DNA from: an alpha proteobacterium IMCC14465
GTDB lineage: Bacteria; Pseudomonadota; Alphaproteobacteria; RS24
Assembly (NCBI GenBank): GCA_000293845.2
Contig: ALYF01000012.1
Location: 1-48,003 of the forward strand
Length of the DNA stretch: 48,003 bases
Reading direction: 5' to 3'
Shown: piece by piece, positions 9,183 to 17,565 of the stretch
How positions within the stretch are numbered: position 1 is the first letter of the stretch
How the letters are laid out: every line of letters begins with the position of its first letter
Program-made: the position numbers and the translations under genes
Notes under the pieces: generated by a model
What the model was told of the DNA's origin: nothing
Seen by the model: the letters and a program-made list of their open reading frames with translations, nothing else
Databases searched by the model: none

Positions 9183-9211
9183 TTGATATATATGAATTTA
9201 ATCAACTGATT
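9183..9211. promoter_or_regulatory. Possible activator-binding half-sites upstream of the dmpK promoter
   Basis: TTGAT (9183-9187) and ATCAA (9201-9205) form a spaced inverted repeat, and AATCAACTGATT (9200-9211) is a near-palindrome. DmpR/XylR upstream sites are built from TTGA...TCAA arms, but the spacing here is not canonical and it is only 75-100 bp above the expected start. Another palindrome, TTGATCAA, is at 9330-9337 inside the end of the GST gene. Either may be the enhancer. The rest of 9063-9308 shows nothing else. Confidence 0.25.
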
Positions 9212-9308
9212 TGACGTTTAGAAATCCTCTTAATCACTCCCAAAATACACATTTATTTTTTATGATATGGTAAGATTAATACTCTACAATTCGATGATAT
9301 AAACAAAT

Positions 9309-9905
9309 CTAATAATAAGCCGCCTTTACTTGATCAAGCTCCTTAAACGCCCCATACCACCTCGCATAATCTTGAGCGTGATCAAATTTAAGGCCATATT
9401 TATCTGCTAATGCAAAGCGTGGAAAAAAGGTGCAATCCATCAAATTTGGTTTTTCAGAGCCTCCCATTTGTGAAAAAAATGTGCTTAGCCAACCAAGAGC
9501 ATATTCAAAACGCTCACGGGATTGAGACAATATTTGTATATCTCGGTCTTCGGGATTGGGTTTGCGCATCTCTTTGACATATGGAAAAATAGCTTTCCCA
9601 AAATAATTATCGCTGTACTGACAGATTTGTAAAATTTGCGCGCGATGCGCTGCGTTTTCTGGCAACAGACCGATTTCTTTGTGTGCATCAGCCAAATAAA
9701 TAGCAATCAAGGACGAGTCCCACAGCACAAAACTCTCCGCAATCATAACCGGTACAGTACCACCCGGATTAAGCGATATCACATCTTCATTTTGTTCACC
9801 GCGTGCCACACTGATTACGTTAAACTTGATGCCTACAAATTCCGCAACCAATCTAACCTTCCAACAAAATGGGCAATCATCACGATTATACAAAGTAAAG
9901 GTCAT
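9309..9905 (-). CDS. Glutathione S-transferase family protein
   Basis: A 198-residue protein with a thioredoxin-fold N-terminal half (YNRDDCPFCWKVR, Cys11-x-x-Cys14; TVPVM with the cis-proline of the glutathione site; WDSSLIAIYL) and a helical C-terminal half, as in glutathione transferases. The CPFC pair is also seen in glutaredoxin-like GSTs. It overlaps the preceding HCCA isomerase-like gene by 4 bp (ATGA), so the two proteins are translated together and may act in one glutathione-dependent step. The substrate is not evident; detoxification or isomerisation of an aromatic intermediate is an inference from its place behind the sigma-54 transport operon. Confidence 0.8.
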   Translation of the reverse strand: MTFTLYNRDDCPFCWKVRLVAEFVGIKFNVISVARGEQNEDVISLNPGGTVPVMIAESFVLWDSSLIAIYLADAHKEIGLLPENAAHRAQILQICQYSDNYFGKAIFPYVKEMRKPNPEDRDIQILSQSRERFEYALGWLSTFFSQMGGSEKPNLMDCTFFPRFALADKYGLKFDHAQDYARWYGAFKELDQVKAAYY

Positions 9906-10492
9906 GGCTTCGCCGCACCCCGTGCTTGCAGTTCCTCGCGAACGAAATCAAGGCGATCATTGCCCCAAAAAATCTGGTCTTCAATAACCAACGTAGGCAC
10001 ACCAATAACATTCATTTTTTCAGCATCTTGCGCACTGGCAGTTAGTTTTTCGTGATTATCAGCCGAATCTGCAGCAGCAACTAAAGAGGTTTTATCTAAA
10101 CCGACAAGTTGCGCTATGGTTTCAATGGCATCTGTCTGGCCTATATCGACCCCCTCAGACCATTCGAGTTTCATTGTTTCAATAATATATTCTTTTAATC
10201 TCCCTTCCTGTTCTGCATAAAAAGACGCAGCAGCAGCACGGGTTGGGTCTGTCGTAATAGGAGGTGGATTCATTGGAATATTCATCCGTTTGCACCAGCG
10301 CGCAACATCCTGGCGCGCTATAGGGAGCTTATGTTTTGCTCTTTCAGGTGGAGAACGACCTGTCCAGCCGCCTAGAGGGCGCCAGACAAATTCAATGTCA
10401 AAATCATCACAAAGCGTGAATAAGTTTTTCGAGATTAAGTAACAATAAGGGCTTCGAAAATTAAAAAATACCCATACAGGAAGTTTATTCAT
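9902..10492 (-). CDS. 2-hydroxychromene-2-carboxylate isomerase / kappa-class GST (DsbA fold)
   Basis: 196 residues of the DsbA-like kappa GST family: FFNFRSPYCYL near the start (the S-P-Y active region), WRPLGG, a long helical insertion, and near the end IGVPTLVIEDQIFWGNDRLD, the usual cis-proline and F-WG-DRLDF ending. Family members isomerise hydroxychromene carboxylate in naphthalene breakdown, but no naphthalene genes are seen here. ATG at 10492 follows GAG-TG at good distance; a GTG three codons upstream is the alternative. It lies after a strong hairpin that separates it from the DUF1329 gene. Confidence 0.82.
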   Translation of the reverse strand: MNKLPVWVFFNFRSPYCYLISKNLFTLCDDFDIEFVWRPLGGWTGRSPPERAKHKLPIARQDVARWCKRMNIPMNPPPITTDPTRAAAASFYAEQEGRLKEYIIETMKLEWSEGVDIGQTDAIETIAQLVGLDKTSLVAAADSADNHEKLTASAQDAEKMNVIGVPTLVIEDQIFWGNDRLDFVREELQARGAAKP

Positions 10493-10509
10493 TTTTTTCA
10501 CTCAAAATT

Positions 10510-10533
10510 GGGGGTGCCCAAGAGAACACCCCC
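10510..10533 (-). terminator. Hairpin after DUF1329 gene (partial terminator)
   Basis: Perfect 7-bp stem GGGGGTG (10510-10516) and CACCCCC (10527-10533) with a 10-nt loop. For minus-strand transcripts it is followed only by AATTTTGAG, a weak U-tract, while the strong T6 run lies on the plus-strand side. It probably attenuates the transport operon before the two glutathione-linked genes. Confidence 0.6.
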
Positions 10534-10572
10534 GTTTTTTGTGTCAAAATTCATATTTAAGTTGCTAATGGC

Positions 10573-11874
10573 TTACTTGCCAGTCGCTCTTAAGTTCTGA
10601 ACAGTGAATTTTGATTGTGGGTTAAGGGACGGATCAACCTGCCCTTTAAATTGGCCCGTCGTGCAGTGATCTGCCTGAACATCAATCATAGAGAATGAGT
10701 CATCAACAGAAACACCTGAACCCTTGTTAATATCGTCATGATTGTCAGGGTGTGCTTGACCAATCAGGAACGTTTTCCACAAATCACCCTTACGGTCATA
10801 AATCAATGTCCGTGGTTTTGTGAAAGTTTGAGCATCGACATAATGCACCCGCTTTGAAATTGGATGGTTTTCGTCAACTGGCTGTGACTCAAGCACATAG
10901 GCCTTACGCAATTGCCAAGTGATATTCGGGAAACATCCACCACGACCACTGAAATCAACGAACTCATAGCCGTCTTTTTCATTAAACTCACCTGTCAACT
11001 CTAGTGAATTATGATCATAGAATGGCAGCAAAACATTTTTAGTGCCTTTATATGCCCAATTCATGTCAGATATCCGCCCATTATAACCTTCAAAGTCTTC
11101 AATCATGAGATCAGAACCCAAAAAGCTATCTGTCACCTGACCAGATGCCAAACGACGCACACGGCGTTGGAAGCCAAGATACAGCCAAGCATTATCTCGG
11201 TTCAGATCATCAGAATAACGATGAATTAAAAGCTGAGTGTTTTTCAAATCAAACGGCTCCAAAACCTGAACATAAATACCACGGAAAATTTCATCCGGGT
11301 TACCTGGGAACTCAGGTTTCGGGTCTTGATTGACACGATGCTTAAAGTTTAAGAAGTGAAAATTCGCCTTAATAGTCCGTTCAACTTGACCAGTTTTCAT
11401 GTTCCTATAGCGCCAGTAGAAAGGATAAATCGCGGCGTTGTCACCCCAGTTATAACCATATTTAAAGTTCCAAGCCAGCTTCTCACCAGCGCGTGAATCA
11501 TCAAGCTTAGGCTCTTGCGGGAAAGGACGGCCAGCAACAAAATTGTTGATTTGACCAACCTTTTCACCAAGCGTTACATTATTGAGGCTTTTTCGCGTCT
11601 CTTTAATATAATTTGGATGCAAATCAAATGATGTTGTTGGACCAACTTTAATACTTGTCCAACCATCTTTAATTTGTTGTGCAATACCTGGATCTAAAAT
11701 GTCGAAATAGCGATCAACATTTGACTGATCAATCGTCATCCCCACAGTTAGGCCCGGATATTTAGGCGTTGTATTTTTGTAGGGGAAGAACGAGTCGTCC
11801 ACCACATCGGCATATACAGAGCCTGAAATCAAACTCACAATAACCGAAATTTTCAAAAGCTTTAAAAGTTTCAT
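10573..11874 (-). CDS. DUF1329 family envelope protein
   Basis: A 433-residue exported protein. It starts at ATG 11874 behind GAGGAG; an in-frame TTG five codons upstream is inside the ribosome site and is rejected. The N-terminus is a signal peptide (MKLLKLLKISVIVSLISG, cleavage near VYA-DV). The body is the DUF1329 domain, predicted to be a LolA/LolB-like lipid-binding half-barrel in the outer envelope. DUF1329, DUF1302 and an RND transporter occur together in many degraders of hydrophobic compounds, and their joint role is not settled. The gene follows the DUF1302 gene by 18 bp. The exact substrate is unknown. Confidence 0.85.
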   Translation of the reverse strand: MKLLKLLKISVIVSLISGSVYADVVDDSFFPYKNTTPKYPGLTVGMTIDQSNVDRYFDILDPGIAQQIKDGWTSIKVGPTTSFDLHPNYIKETRKSLNNVTLGEKVGQINNFVAGRPFPQEPKLDDSRAGEKLAWNFKYGYNWGDNAAIYPFYWRYRNMKTGQVERTIKANFHFLNFKHRVNQDPKPEFPGNPDEIFRGIYVQVLEPFDLKNTQLLIHRYSDDLNRDNAWLYLGFQRRVRRLASGQVTDSFLGSDLMIEDFEGYNGRISDMNWAYKGTKNVLLPFYDHNSLELTGEFNEKDGYEFVDFSGRGGCFPNITWQLRKAYVLESQPVDENHPISKRVHYVDAQTFTKPRTLIYDRKGDLWKTFLIGQAHPDNHDDINKGSGVSVDDSFSMIDVQADHCTTGQFKGQVDPSLNPQSKFTVQNLRATGK

Positions 11875-11892
11875 AATTAATCTCCTCAATTC

Positions 11893-13857
11893 TTAGAAGC
11901 GATAACGAACTGTCATTTGGAACTCGTCTTCAGCCATCGCAGAGCCGATTGGGCCCTGACGGAAGCGTCCAAGTGGTTCAAAACCAGCCAAACCAACAGA
12001 ACCAGCCGCAAATGGATCAGTATGTAATCCAGATGCTGTAAATGGACCCCATGGGTTACAACTACGACAATCGTCGAATGATTGTGGATCAGCACCAAAT
12101 TTGATATTCCCGCCAACAACAACTTTCCAGCTATCGCTCAACAGAAACTCAATAGATGGCGCAGCTACTGAAGCTTTAGCTTCAAAATCGTGAGCCATAA
12201 TAATTTGTGCGTTTACCAGACCATTTTTGAATGGCTGACGAACCAATAATGTTGCTGTCCAGTTATCTTCCCAATCGGGAATACCTTTTTGCGTGAAACC
12301 AGGAAGGCCAAGCGCGCTACCAGCACTATCAACCAATTCATGATCAAGAATATGCTGACCAAAAATCTGAGCTGAAATCAAAGCCAGTGAATTTGACTGC
12401 ACAAATGGCAATTTCATATTGGTATCAACACCAACAACGTAACGGAAAACATCGCTAGATGAATAAAGGTCCGGGACATTTGTGTTCGCAAATTCCTCAC
12501 CTTCGGTATAAGCCGCCTCAATTCGAATAGCTGATTTAATGCTCTCTAGATAGAGGTCGAGCGAACCGCCATAAAGCTGAATACGCGGAAACTCAATATC
12601 AAAGGCAATCAAATATGGCCAATTTTGAGTTTGTCCAGTAAAGGCATTTGTGGCTGGGAATTGATTAGCTCGCAAGCTTGGCAATTGGGAAATATAATCG
12701 ATATAGTTCAAAGAGAAACCAATCTCGTTGATTACACCTTCAAGCTTCAAACCCCATTGGTCGTGACCATTAGGCAAATTCGCCTTACGAATACCAATTT
12801 GACCTGGACCAAAGTCTGTCGAAACGCCGCCACCGGCAAAGTTACCAACCGAACAACCAAGCTCCCAACAAACATTCATGGCTCTGAAGAATGATCCTGC
12901 ATCCAAAATTGAATACGGGCTACCACCCTGACCTAAATTGTTTGGTCGGAATTCATCAAAGTTCCAAACAGCCGCAAAATTCAAATCAGCAAACGGGCCG
13001 ACGGAACCATAACGGGCTTCGACATTCAGCATCCACTGAGGAATACGAATATCTTCAAGCTCATCGTAAATATTATGACGAGAATAATCGACAGGGTTTA
13101 AGACATCGAGAACACGGAAAAGGTCCGTACGCCCCCAAACAACCTGTTGCTTACCCAAACGCACGCCAATATCTGTGCCACTATCAAGATTGATTGTACC
13201 ATCAATATAAAGCTCACGAATAAAGTCTGCATGATCATTGAACTCTGGGTGTTTCAAATCATTTTCTGAAAAGTCGAGATAATCTTCGATACAGCCGCGT
13301 GAGTCGACATCACAAGGACGCACCGGATAGGCTAAAACAACACCATTACCTTGCTCATGGATAGCATGGCCGAGAATAGCTAGCCCATCATTGGGATTCG
13401 TCGTGGCATCAAATCCCCATTGTGGATTTGGGCCAGCAGGGAAGCCTGTTGTGATGACAGACGAACCATATGGCGTAAAATGTGCAGGTATAGCTGGAGT
13501 GCCAGGCCCAAGCGTTCCCGCAGGAACCCCGACACCAGTCAAAGACACAGAACCCCCGGCCTTATCACCAAATTCATCATCATTAAGATCATAAACAGCA
13601 TCATAAGAGCCGCGCAGAATTGCATTTACAGAGAAGTTGGACATACCAGCCGCTTCCCCGTAGTTTTTATTTAGCTCGACTTGCAATGTATTTCTGACTT
13701 TCGAAAGGCCATAATCATCACGATAATGGGTTACGTTCTCCAAAAAACCAGAAATGTCCCAATCTTGAGCTTTAGATGTATTCGGCATGAATACAATGGC
13801 CACGCCAGCAATGCTAAACAGCAAAGACTTTGCAGCCCTTAGAACAATCTTTTTCAT
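11893..13857 (-). CDS. DUF1302 family outer-membrane protein
   Basis: A 654-residue protein with a signal peptide (cleavage after TSKA, about residue 30) and a long body rich in alternating beta-strands ending in an aromatic terminal residue (MTVRYRF), as outer-membrane barrels do. DISGFLENVTHYR, RLGKQQVVWGRTDLFRVLDV and LNPVDYS are typical DUF1302 segments. A strong AAAGGGAGGG ribosome site precedes the ATG. It is probably the pore partner of the DUF1329 lipid-binding protein and the RND pump; passage of a hydrophobic aromatic is an inference from the shared phenol-type promoter. Confidence 0.87.
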   Translation of the reverse strand: MKKIVLRAAKSLLFSIAGVAIVFMPNTSKAQDWDISGFLENVTHYRDDYGLSKVRNTLQVELNKNYGEAAGMSNFSVNAILRGSYDAVYDLNDDEFGDKAGGSVSLTGVGVPAGTLGPGTPAIPAHFTPYGSSVITTGFPAGPNPQWGFDATTNPNDGLAILGHAIHEQGNGVVLAYPVRPCDVDSRGCIEDYLDFSENDLKHPEFNDHADFIRELYIDGTINLDSGTDIGVRLGKQQVVWGRTDLFRVLDVLNPVDYSRHNIYDELEDIRIPQWMLNVEARYGSVGPFADLNFAAVWNFDEFRPNNLGQGGSPYSILDAGSFFRAMNVCWELGCSVGNFAGGGVSTDFGPGQIGIRKANLPNGHDQWGLKLEGVINEIGFSLNYIDYISQLPSLRANQFPATNAFTGQTQNWPYLIAFDIEFPRIQLYGGSLDLYLESIKSAIRIEAAYTEGEEFANTNVPDLYSSSDVFRYVVGVDTNMKLPFVQSNSLALISAQIFGQHILDHELVDSAGSALGLPGFTQKGIPDWEDNWTATLLVRQPFKNGLVNAQIIMAHDFEAKASVAAPSIEFLLSDSWKVVVGGNIKFGADPQSFDDCRSCNPWGPFTASGLHTDPFAAGSVGLAGFEPLGRFRQGPIGSAMAEDEFQMTVRYRF

Positions 13858-13890
13858 AGCACCCTCCCTTTAAGGTTAAGTTGTTCAACT

Positions 13891-16254
13891 TCACATAACT
13901 CTGCTTGTATTTTGTTGAGTTATGAATTTGGGTTTGAAAATCCGTATCCATGCCGGCACAAGCAAAATTGCTGCAATGGCATTCAATGCAAGCATGACGC
14001 AGAGCAATAAAGCTGCATCAGCCTGGAATCTGAGACTTGATACGAATTTCCAAATAATCACACCACAAACGAGCGTGATAGCCGTGAAGCAAATCGCTAA
14101 GCCAGCAGATCGCAAGGCTGAACGAATTGCGTCATCTAAATTGTTTCCATTTTTGGACGCCATTTCTCTGATGCGGTCCATCATATAAATGGAATAATCA
14201 ATCCCAACGCCAACACCAATAGCGATAATGGGAACAGTATTGGTGTTAATACCAATATCAGCGACCCCCATGTAGGCATAGGTTAGCGTGGTCGCAAAAG
14301 TCATCATCGCCAACATTAAGAAACCAGAATGGAAAGTCATATAGAAGATGGTGACAAAAGCAAAAATCAGCAATAAGACCAACGGCAGAACAACCATATT
14401 AGTTTCAAATGCCGCTTCATTGCCCGCCGCCGTGACACCAATAATCCCACCTGCCAACTCAAATTTCAGTCCTTCAACTTGATTAGCGGGATCATTTATC
14501 CATGTTTTAAGCATATGGAATGCGCGGCGAATTGTTGTGCCTTTATGGTCTTTATAGAAAACCACAATACTGGCCTCATCCTCATCAGGCGACACAAATT
14601 CTTGTAAAGCGCCTGGAATAGGACTGGACGCCATATAAGTGAATAAAAGGCCACCTGCATAGGCTGGGTCATCAGGAATATATAACCATCTTGGATCGTC
14701 GGAGTGAATCAATCTGTTCACCTGCTCCACTAAAGATGGTAAAGCCTTAACCCCGCCAACTACCGGGTCTGTCATCATATATGTTTGTAATGATTTAACC
14801 GCACGCAAAACCTCAGGGCGTTTCATGCCGCCGGGCTCATCTGTCCGTGCAACAACAATCAACTCTTCCGAACCCGGAAATAATTCGTTGATAGCTTTAG
14901 CTGATACATTGTAATCGTGGTCACGATATAGAATTGGTGAGCCCGGCTCTGACTCCCCAATTTGAACGCGAGAAGCATATACCCCACCAATAAAAGTCAA
15001 TACCAAAAGACTTACCAGCGTGATTGCCGATGTTTTTTGCCCCACAAGACGGTCACCTACAACTTGCATTAGTCGCATAATCGGATTGTTAAGATTGTTA
15101 ATCACTTTTTGCTTTGGAATTAAACTCAGCATTAGTGGAACAGCTATCAGAACGGTCACCACAACGCTTAACGCCCAAAGCGATGCGTAATGGGCGAGCT
15201 TTGTGTTAATCGGTATTGAACCAAGTGAAATTAAGAAAATACCCGTCGCATCTGAGACAACACCCAGTGAACCGGGGCGGAACAAACCTTCAAAAGTTCG
15301 TCGTGCCGCTTCAGAGCCTGTTTCGGATACGTCCAGCTCATCATTATAACGTTGCACAAGTTGAACTCCGTGCGATAGCGCTCGCGCTGACACCAAAAAC
15401 GGAATCACCATAGTAAGCGGATCAAGATTGTATCCGAGCAAAGAAATCACGCCCAAACCCCAAATGCTTGAAATTGTGATGCCAATGAGCGGAATGACAA
15501 TAGCGTAAAACCGGCGGAAATAAACAACCAACAAGGCCATTAAAATAGCTGCTGTGAGGAGGAAGATTTGTATAACCTCGAGCAGATATGAATGAACCCA
15601 CCCGACCAAAACAGGTTGACCGGCTGCATATATTTTTACCCCTTTAGCTGATTGAGCATCATCGAGCATTTCTCGAATTTTCGAAAAAACCTCTGGGTAA
15701 TTCAGTCGCCCCTCATTTAACGTGCCTTTAATTAAGGCCGCCTTTAAATTTGGGGATACCATGATACCAAAAACCTGCGGATTAGCCTTTACAGCTTGAC
15801 GCATGGCATCTAATTCTTCATCTGTATAGCCCTCTTTTAAGGGGTCATAATAAGGCTCAGAATTAATATCACCCTCGGATGTAAGCCACACCTTCCGCGT
15901 GGTACGGTGCGTTATACTTTTAATAAGATTGTGGTTAATGCTTGGAAGGCTGTCGACAGAATTGGTTAAATCATCAACCAAACTCATGGTATCATTGGTA
16001 AAAATATCACCTTCTTCAACCTCAACCGCGATGATGACATTATTAGCCCCGCCAAAATTATCTCGCACCTCATTATGAAGCTGAATGTAAGGGTGTTTTT
16101 GCGGCAGAAGATCAGCAAATTCTGAATACATTTTCAACGCAGGAATCTGTATCGCGAAGTAAACAGTCAAAAGCAAAATTGCACTCAGTGACAGACGCGG
16201 ATTGTTAAAAATTCCTCGTTCAATTTTAACCAAAATACTTGAAATAAAATTCAC
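13891..16254 (-). CDS. RND/MMPL-superfamily inner-membrane transporter
   Basis: 787 residues with the duplicated RND layout: one membrane helix near residues 20-40, a large periplasmic domain to about 220, a block of helices about 220-400, a second single helix near 415-435, a second periplasmic domain and a final helix block about 625-775. GVGVGIDYSIYMMDRI near 685-700 is the conserved helix-4-like segment in the second half. It is the single-chain exporter type (COG1033-like) and not the AcrB type, and no adaptor protein gene accompanies it. It starts with GTG after AGGGT, 9 bp behind the Ycf48-like gene. Import or export direction cannot be read from the sequence. Confidence 0.88.
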   Translation of the reverse strand: MNFISSILVKIERGIFNNPRLSLSAILLLTVYFAIQIPALKMYSEFADLLPQKHPYIQLHNEVRDNFGGANNVIIAVEVEEGDIFTNDTMSLVDDLTNSVDSLPSINHNLIKSITHRTTRKVWLTSEGDINSEPYYDPLKEGYTDEELDAMRQAVKANPQVFGIMVSPNLKAALIKGTLNEGRLNYPEVFSKIREMLDDAQSAKGVKIYAAGQPVLVGWVHSYLLEVIQIFLLTAAILMALLVVYFRRFYAIVIPLIGITISSIWGLGVISLLGYNLDPLTMVIPFLVSARALSHGVQLVQRYNDELDVSETGSEAARRTFEGLFRPGSLGVVSDATGIFLISLGSIPINTKLAHYASLWALSVVVTVLIAVPLMLSLIPKQKVINNLNNPIMRLMQVVGDRLVGQKTSAITLVSLLVLTFIGGVYASRVQIGESEPGSPILYRDHDYNVSAKAINELFPGSEELIVVARTDEPGGMKRPEVLRAVKSLQTYMMTDPVVGGVKALPSLVEQVNRLIHSDDPRWLYIPDDPAYAGGLLFTYMASSPIPGALQEFVSPDEDEASIVVFYKDHKGTTIRRAFHMLKTWINDPANQVEGLKFELAGGIIGVTAAGNEAAFETNMVVLPLVLLLIFAFVTIFYMTFHSGFLMLAMMTFATTLTYAYMGVADIGINTNTVPIIAIGVGVGIDYSIYMMDRIREMASKNGNNLDDAIRSALRSAGLAICFTAITLVCGVIIWKFVSSLRFQADAALLLCVMLALNAIAAILLVPAWIRIFKPKFITQQNTSRVM

Positions 16255-16263
16255 TTTAATACC

Positions 16264-17283
16264 CTATTTACTTTTTTTTGTCGTTTGATTTGATGAAGGG
16301 GTCATGCTGATTTTAGTAGCCAATGCCTGCCCACCCAAGTAAATCGCATTTTCATGCCCCGCAATGGCGCGCAAATAGCCGAATGTGCTAACACCTATGT
16401 CGGCGTTCACCCACGCTTCATCTGTATAACGTAAGAATGTTCCAGAATTGCCGATGGCATAAACCTCACCTGCAATCTCCTGAATTCGATAAATTGGCGC
16501 TTCGCTATTGACGGTCTCGCTAGACCAGCTTTGTCCACCATCAGTGGTTTTTAAAATATCACCACTTAAACCACCAACCCAGCCGGTTTGCTCATTAAGG
16601 AAAAAACTTGAAAGCGGATAAAAATCATAAGGCGTTGATGCAAGATTATCCCAGCTCTCGCCCGCATTATTAGTTTTCATCAAGGTACCAAATTCACCTA
16701 CAGCGAAGCCAGTATTTTTATTAACAAAATCCAACTCGGTTAAAAAAGCATCTTCATATGTCGAGAAACTTTGCCAGTCCTCACCCCTGCCCTCACTTTT
16801 AAACAAGGTTGAAAAACTGGCTGCCAACCATAATTTGCCATCTGGAGCGCATTCAATCGCTTGCAGAGTCTCCTCGGTATCGACAGGATTAGGTAACCAA
16901 TTACCCTGCGCTTCGCGCTCCCAAACATCACCATCTAAGCTTAACGCATAGACTGAATTATCCGGACAAATCGTAATATCTATTAAGCTTGGAAATGCAC
17001 TAAATGAGCCAAGTTGGCTACGTAAAATATTTTGACTATCAGTCGAATACTCTAATACTAACCCGTCGCTACCGACAAAAATAGCGGTCCCATCAGGCAA
17101 TAAAATCACATCCTGAATTACGTCAGTGCGACGCACACTATCTTTTAAAGACTGCTCTACCCCTTGCATTTCAAGAGGTGCTTCACATGCAATTAAAACA
17201 AACAGCAGAAACATCACGCCTGTAAAGCGCTTAAACCCTATAAATCCCAACTTACTTCCCCCCAAATATGACTTTGAAGTCAT
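16264..17283 (-). CDS. Ycf48/Hcf136-like beta-propeller lipoprotein
   Basis: 339 residues: a signal sequence with lipobox (LFVLIAC, Cys33) and a beta-propeller with BNR-type repeats such as GTLMKTNNAGESWDNL and GDILKTTDGGQSWSS. Plants and cyanobacteria use Ycf48 in photosystem II assembly, but in heterotrophs such proteins sit beside RND, DUF1302 and DUF1329 genes, where they may act as assembly or scaffold factors. It is the first gene behind a sigma-54 promoter (about 39 bp leader). The ribosome site is weak; a second ATG at 17214 after CAGGCG would give a shorter signal peptide and is possible. Confidence 0.83.
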   Translation of the reverse strand: MTSKSYLGGSKLGFIGFKRFTGVMFLLFVLIACEAPLEMQGVEQSLKDSVRRTDVIQDVILLPDGTAIFVGSDGLVLEYSTDSQNILRSQLGSFSAFPSLIDITICPDNSVYALSLDGDVWEREAQGNWLPNPVDTEETLQAIECAPDGKLWLAASFSTLFKSEGRGEDWQSFSTYEDAFLTELDFVNKNTGFAVGEFGTLMKTNNAGESWDNLASTPYDFYPLSSFFLNEQTGWVGGLSGDILKTTDGGQSWSSETVNSEAPIYRIQEIAGEVYAIGNSGTFLRYTDEAWVNADIGVSTFGYLRAIAGHENAIYLGGQALATKISMTPSSNQTTKKSK

Positions 17284-17332
17284 TATTTGATTTTTAATTC
17301 TTGTTTACTTGCCGCAAATCTTAATATTTATA

Positions 17333-17348
17333 AGCACAAACTGTGCCA
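17333..17348 (-). promoter_or_regulatory. Sigma-54 (-24/-12) promoter of the transport operon
   Basis: The minus strand reads TGGCACA-GTTT-GTGCT. All of the -24 TGGCAC and the -12 GC are present at the canonical spacing; the only departures from TGGCACG-N4-TTGCW are at less critical positions. The expected start is near 17322, about 39 bp before the Ycf48-like gene. The match is weaker than at dmpK, which suggests lower strength. Confidence 0.78.
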
Positions 17349-17463
17349 ATTTTTTGAAACCCAAGGTCCGAATTAATAAATAAGGGAATTTACCCTATCA
17401 AAATCAATATGTTAAAATTTTCTTTGGCGGAAAATATTAATAGTTTCTAACTAAATTTAAAGG

Positions 17464-17482
17464 TTGAGCAAATCATTATCAA
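17464..17482. promoter_or_regulatory. Candidate enhancer (UAS) for the sigma-54 activator
   Basis: TTGAGCAA-ATCA-TTATCAA is an inverted repeat with TTGA and TCAA outer arms like DmpR/XylR enhancer sites. It lies about 150 bp above the predicted start of the transport operon, the usual enhancer distance, and 84 bp before the activator gene, so it could also give autoregulation. The central spacing is longer than in the known sites. The remaining AT-rich DNA from 17284 to 17565 shows no other clear site. Confidence 0.4.
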
Positions 17483-17565
17483 AAATTTAATTTGACCTTT
17501 TGGTAAAAATAAATTTGAGTATTAATTATAAGATTAAATTAACAGTTTTTGATAAGGGTGTTAAA

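Noticed and set aside
16264-17283. True photosystem assembly factor
   Set aside because: No photosynthesis genes are near; the Ycf48-like propeller with lipobox in an RND/DUF1302/DUF1329 operon has a different, unknown role.
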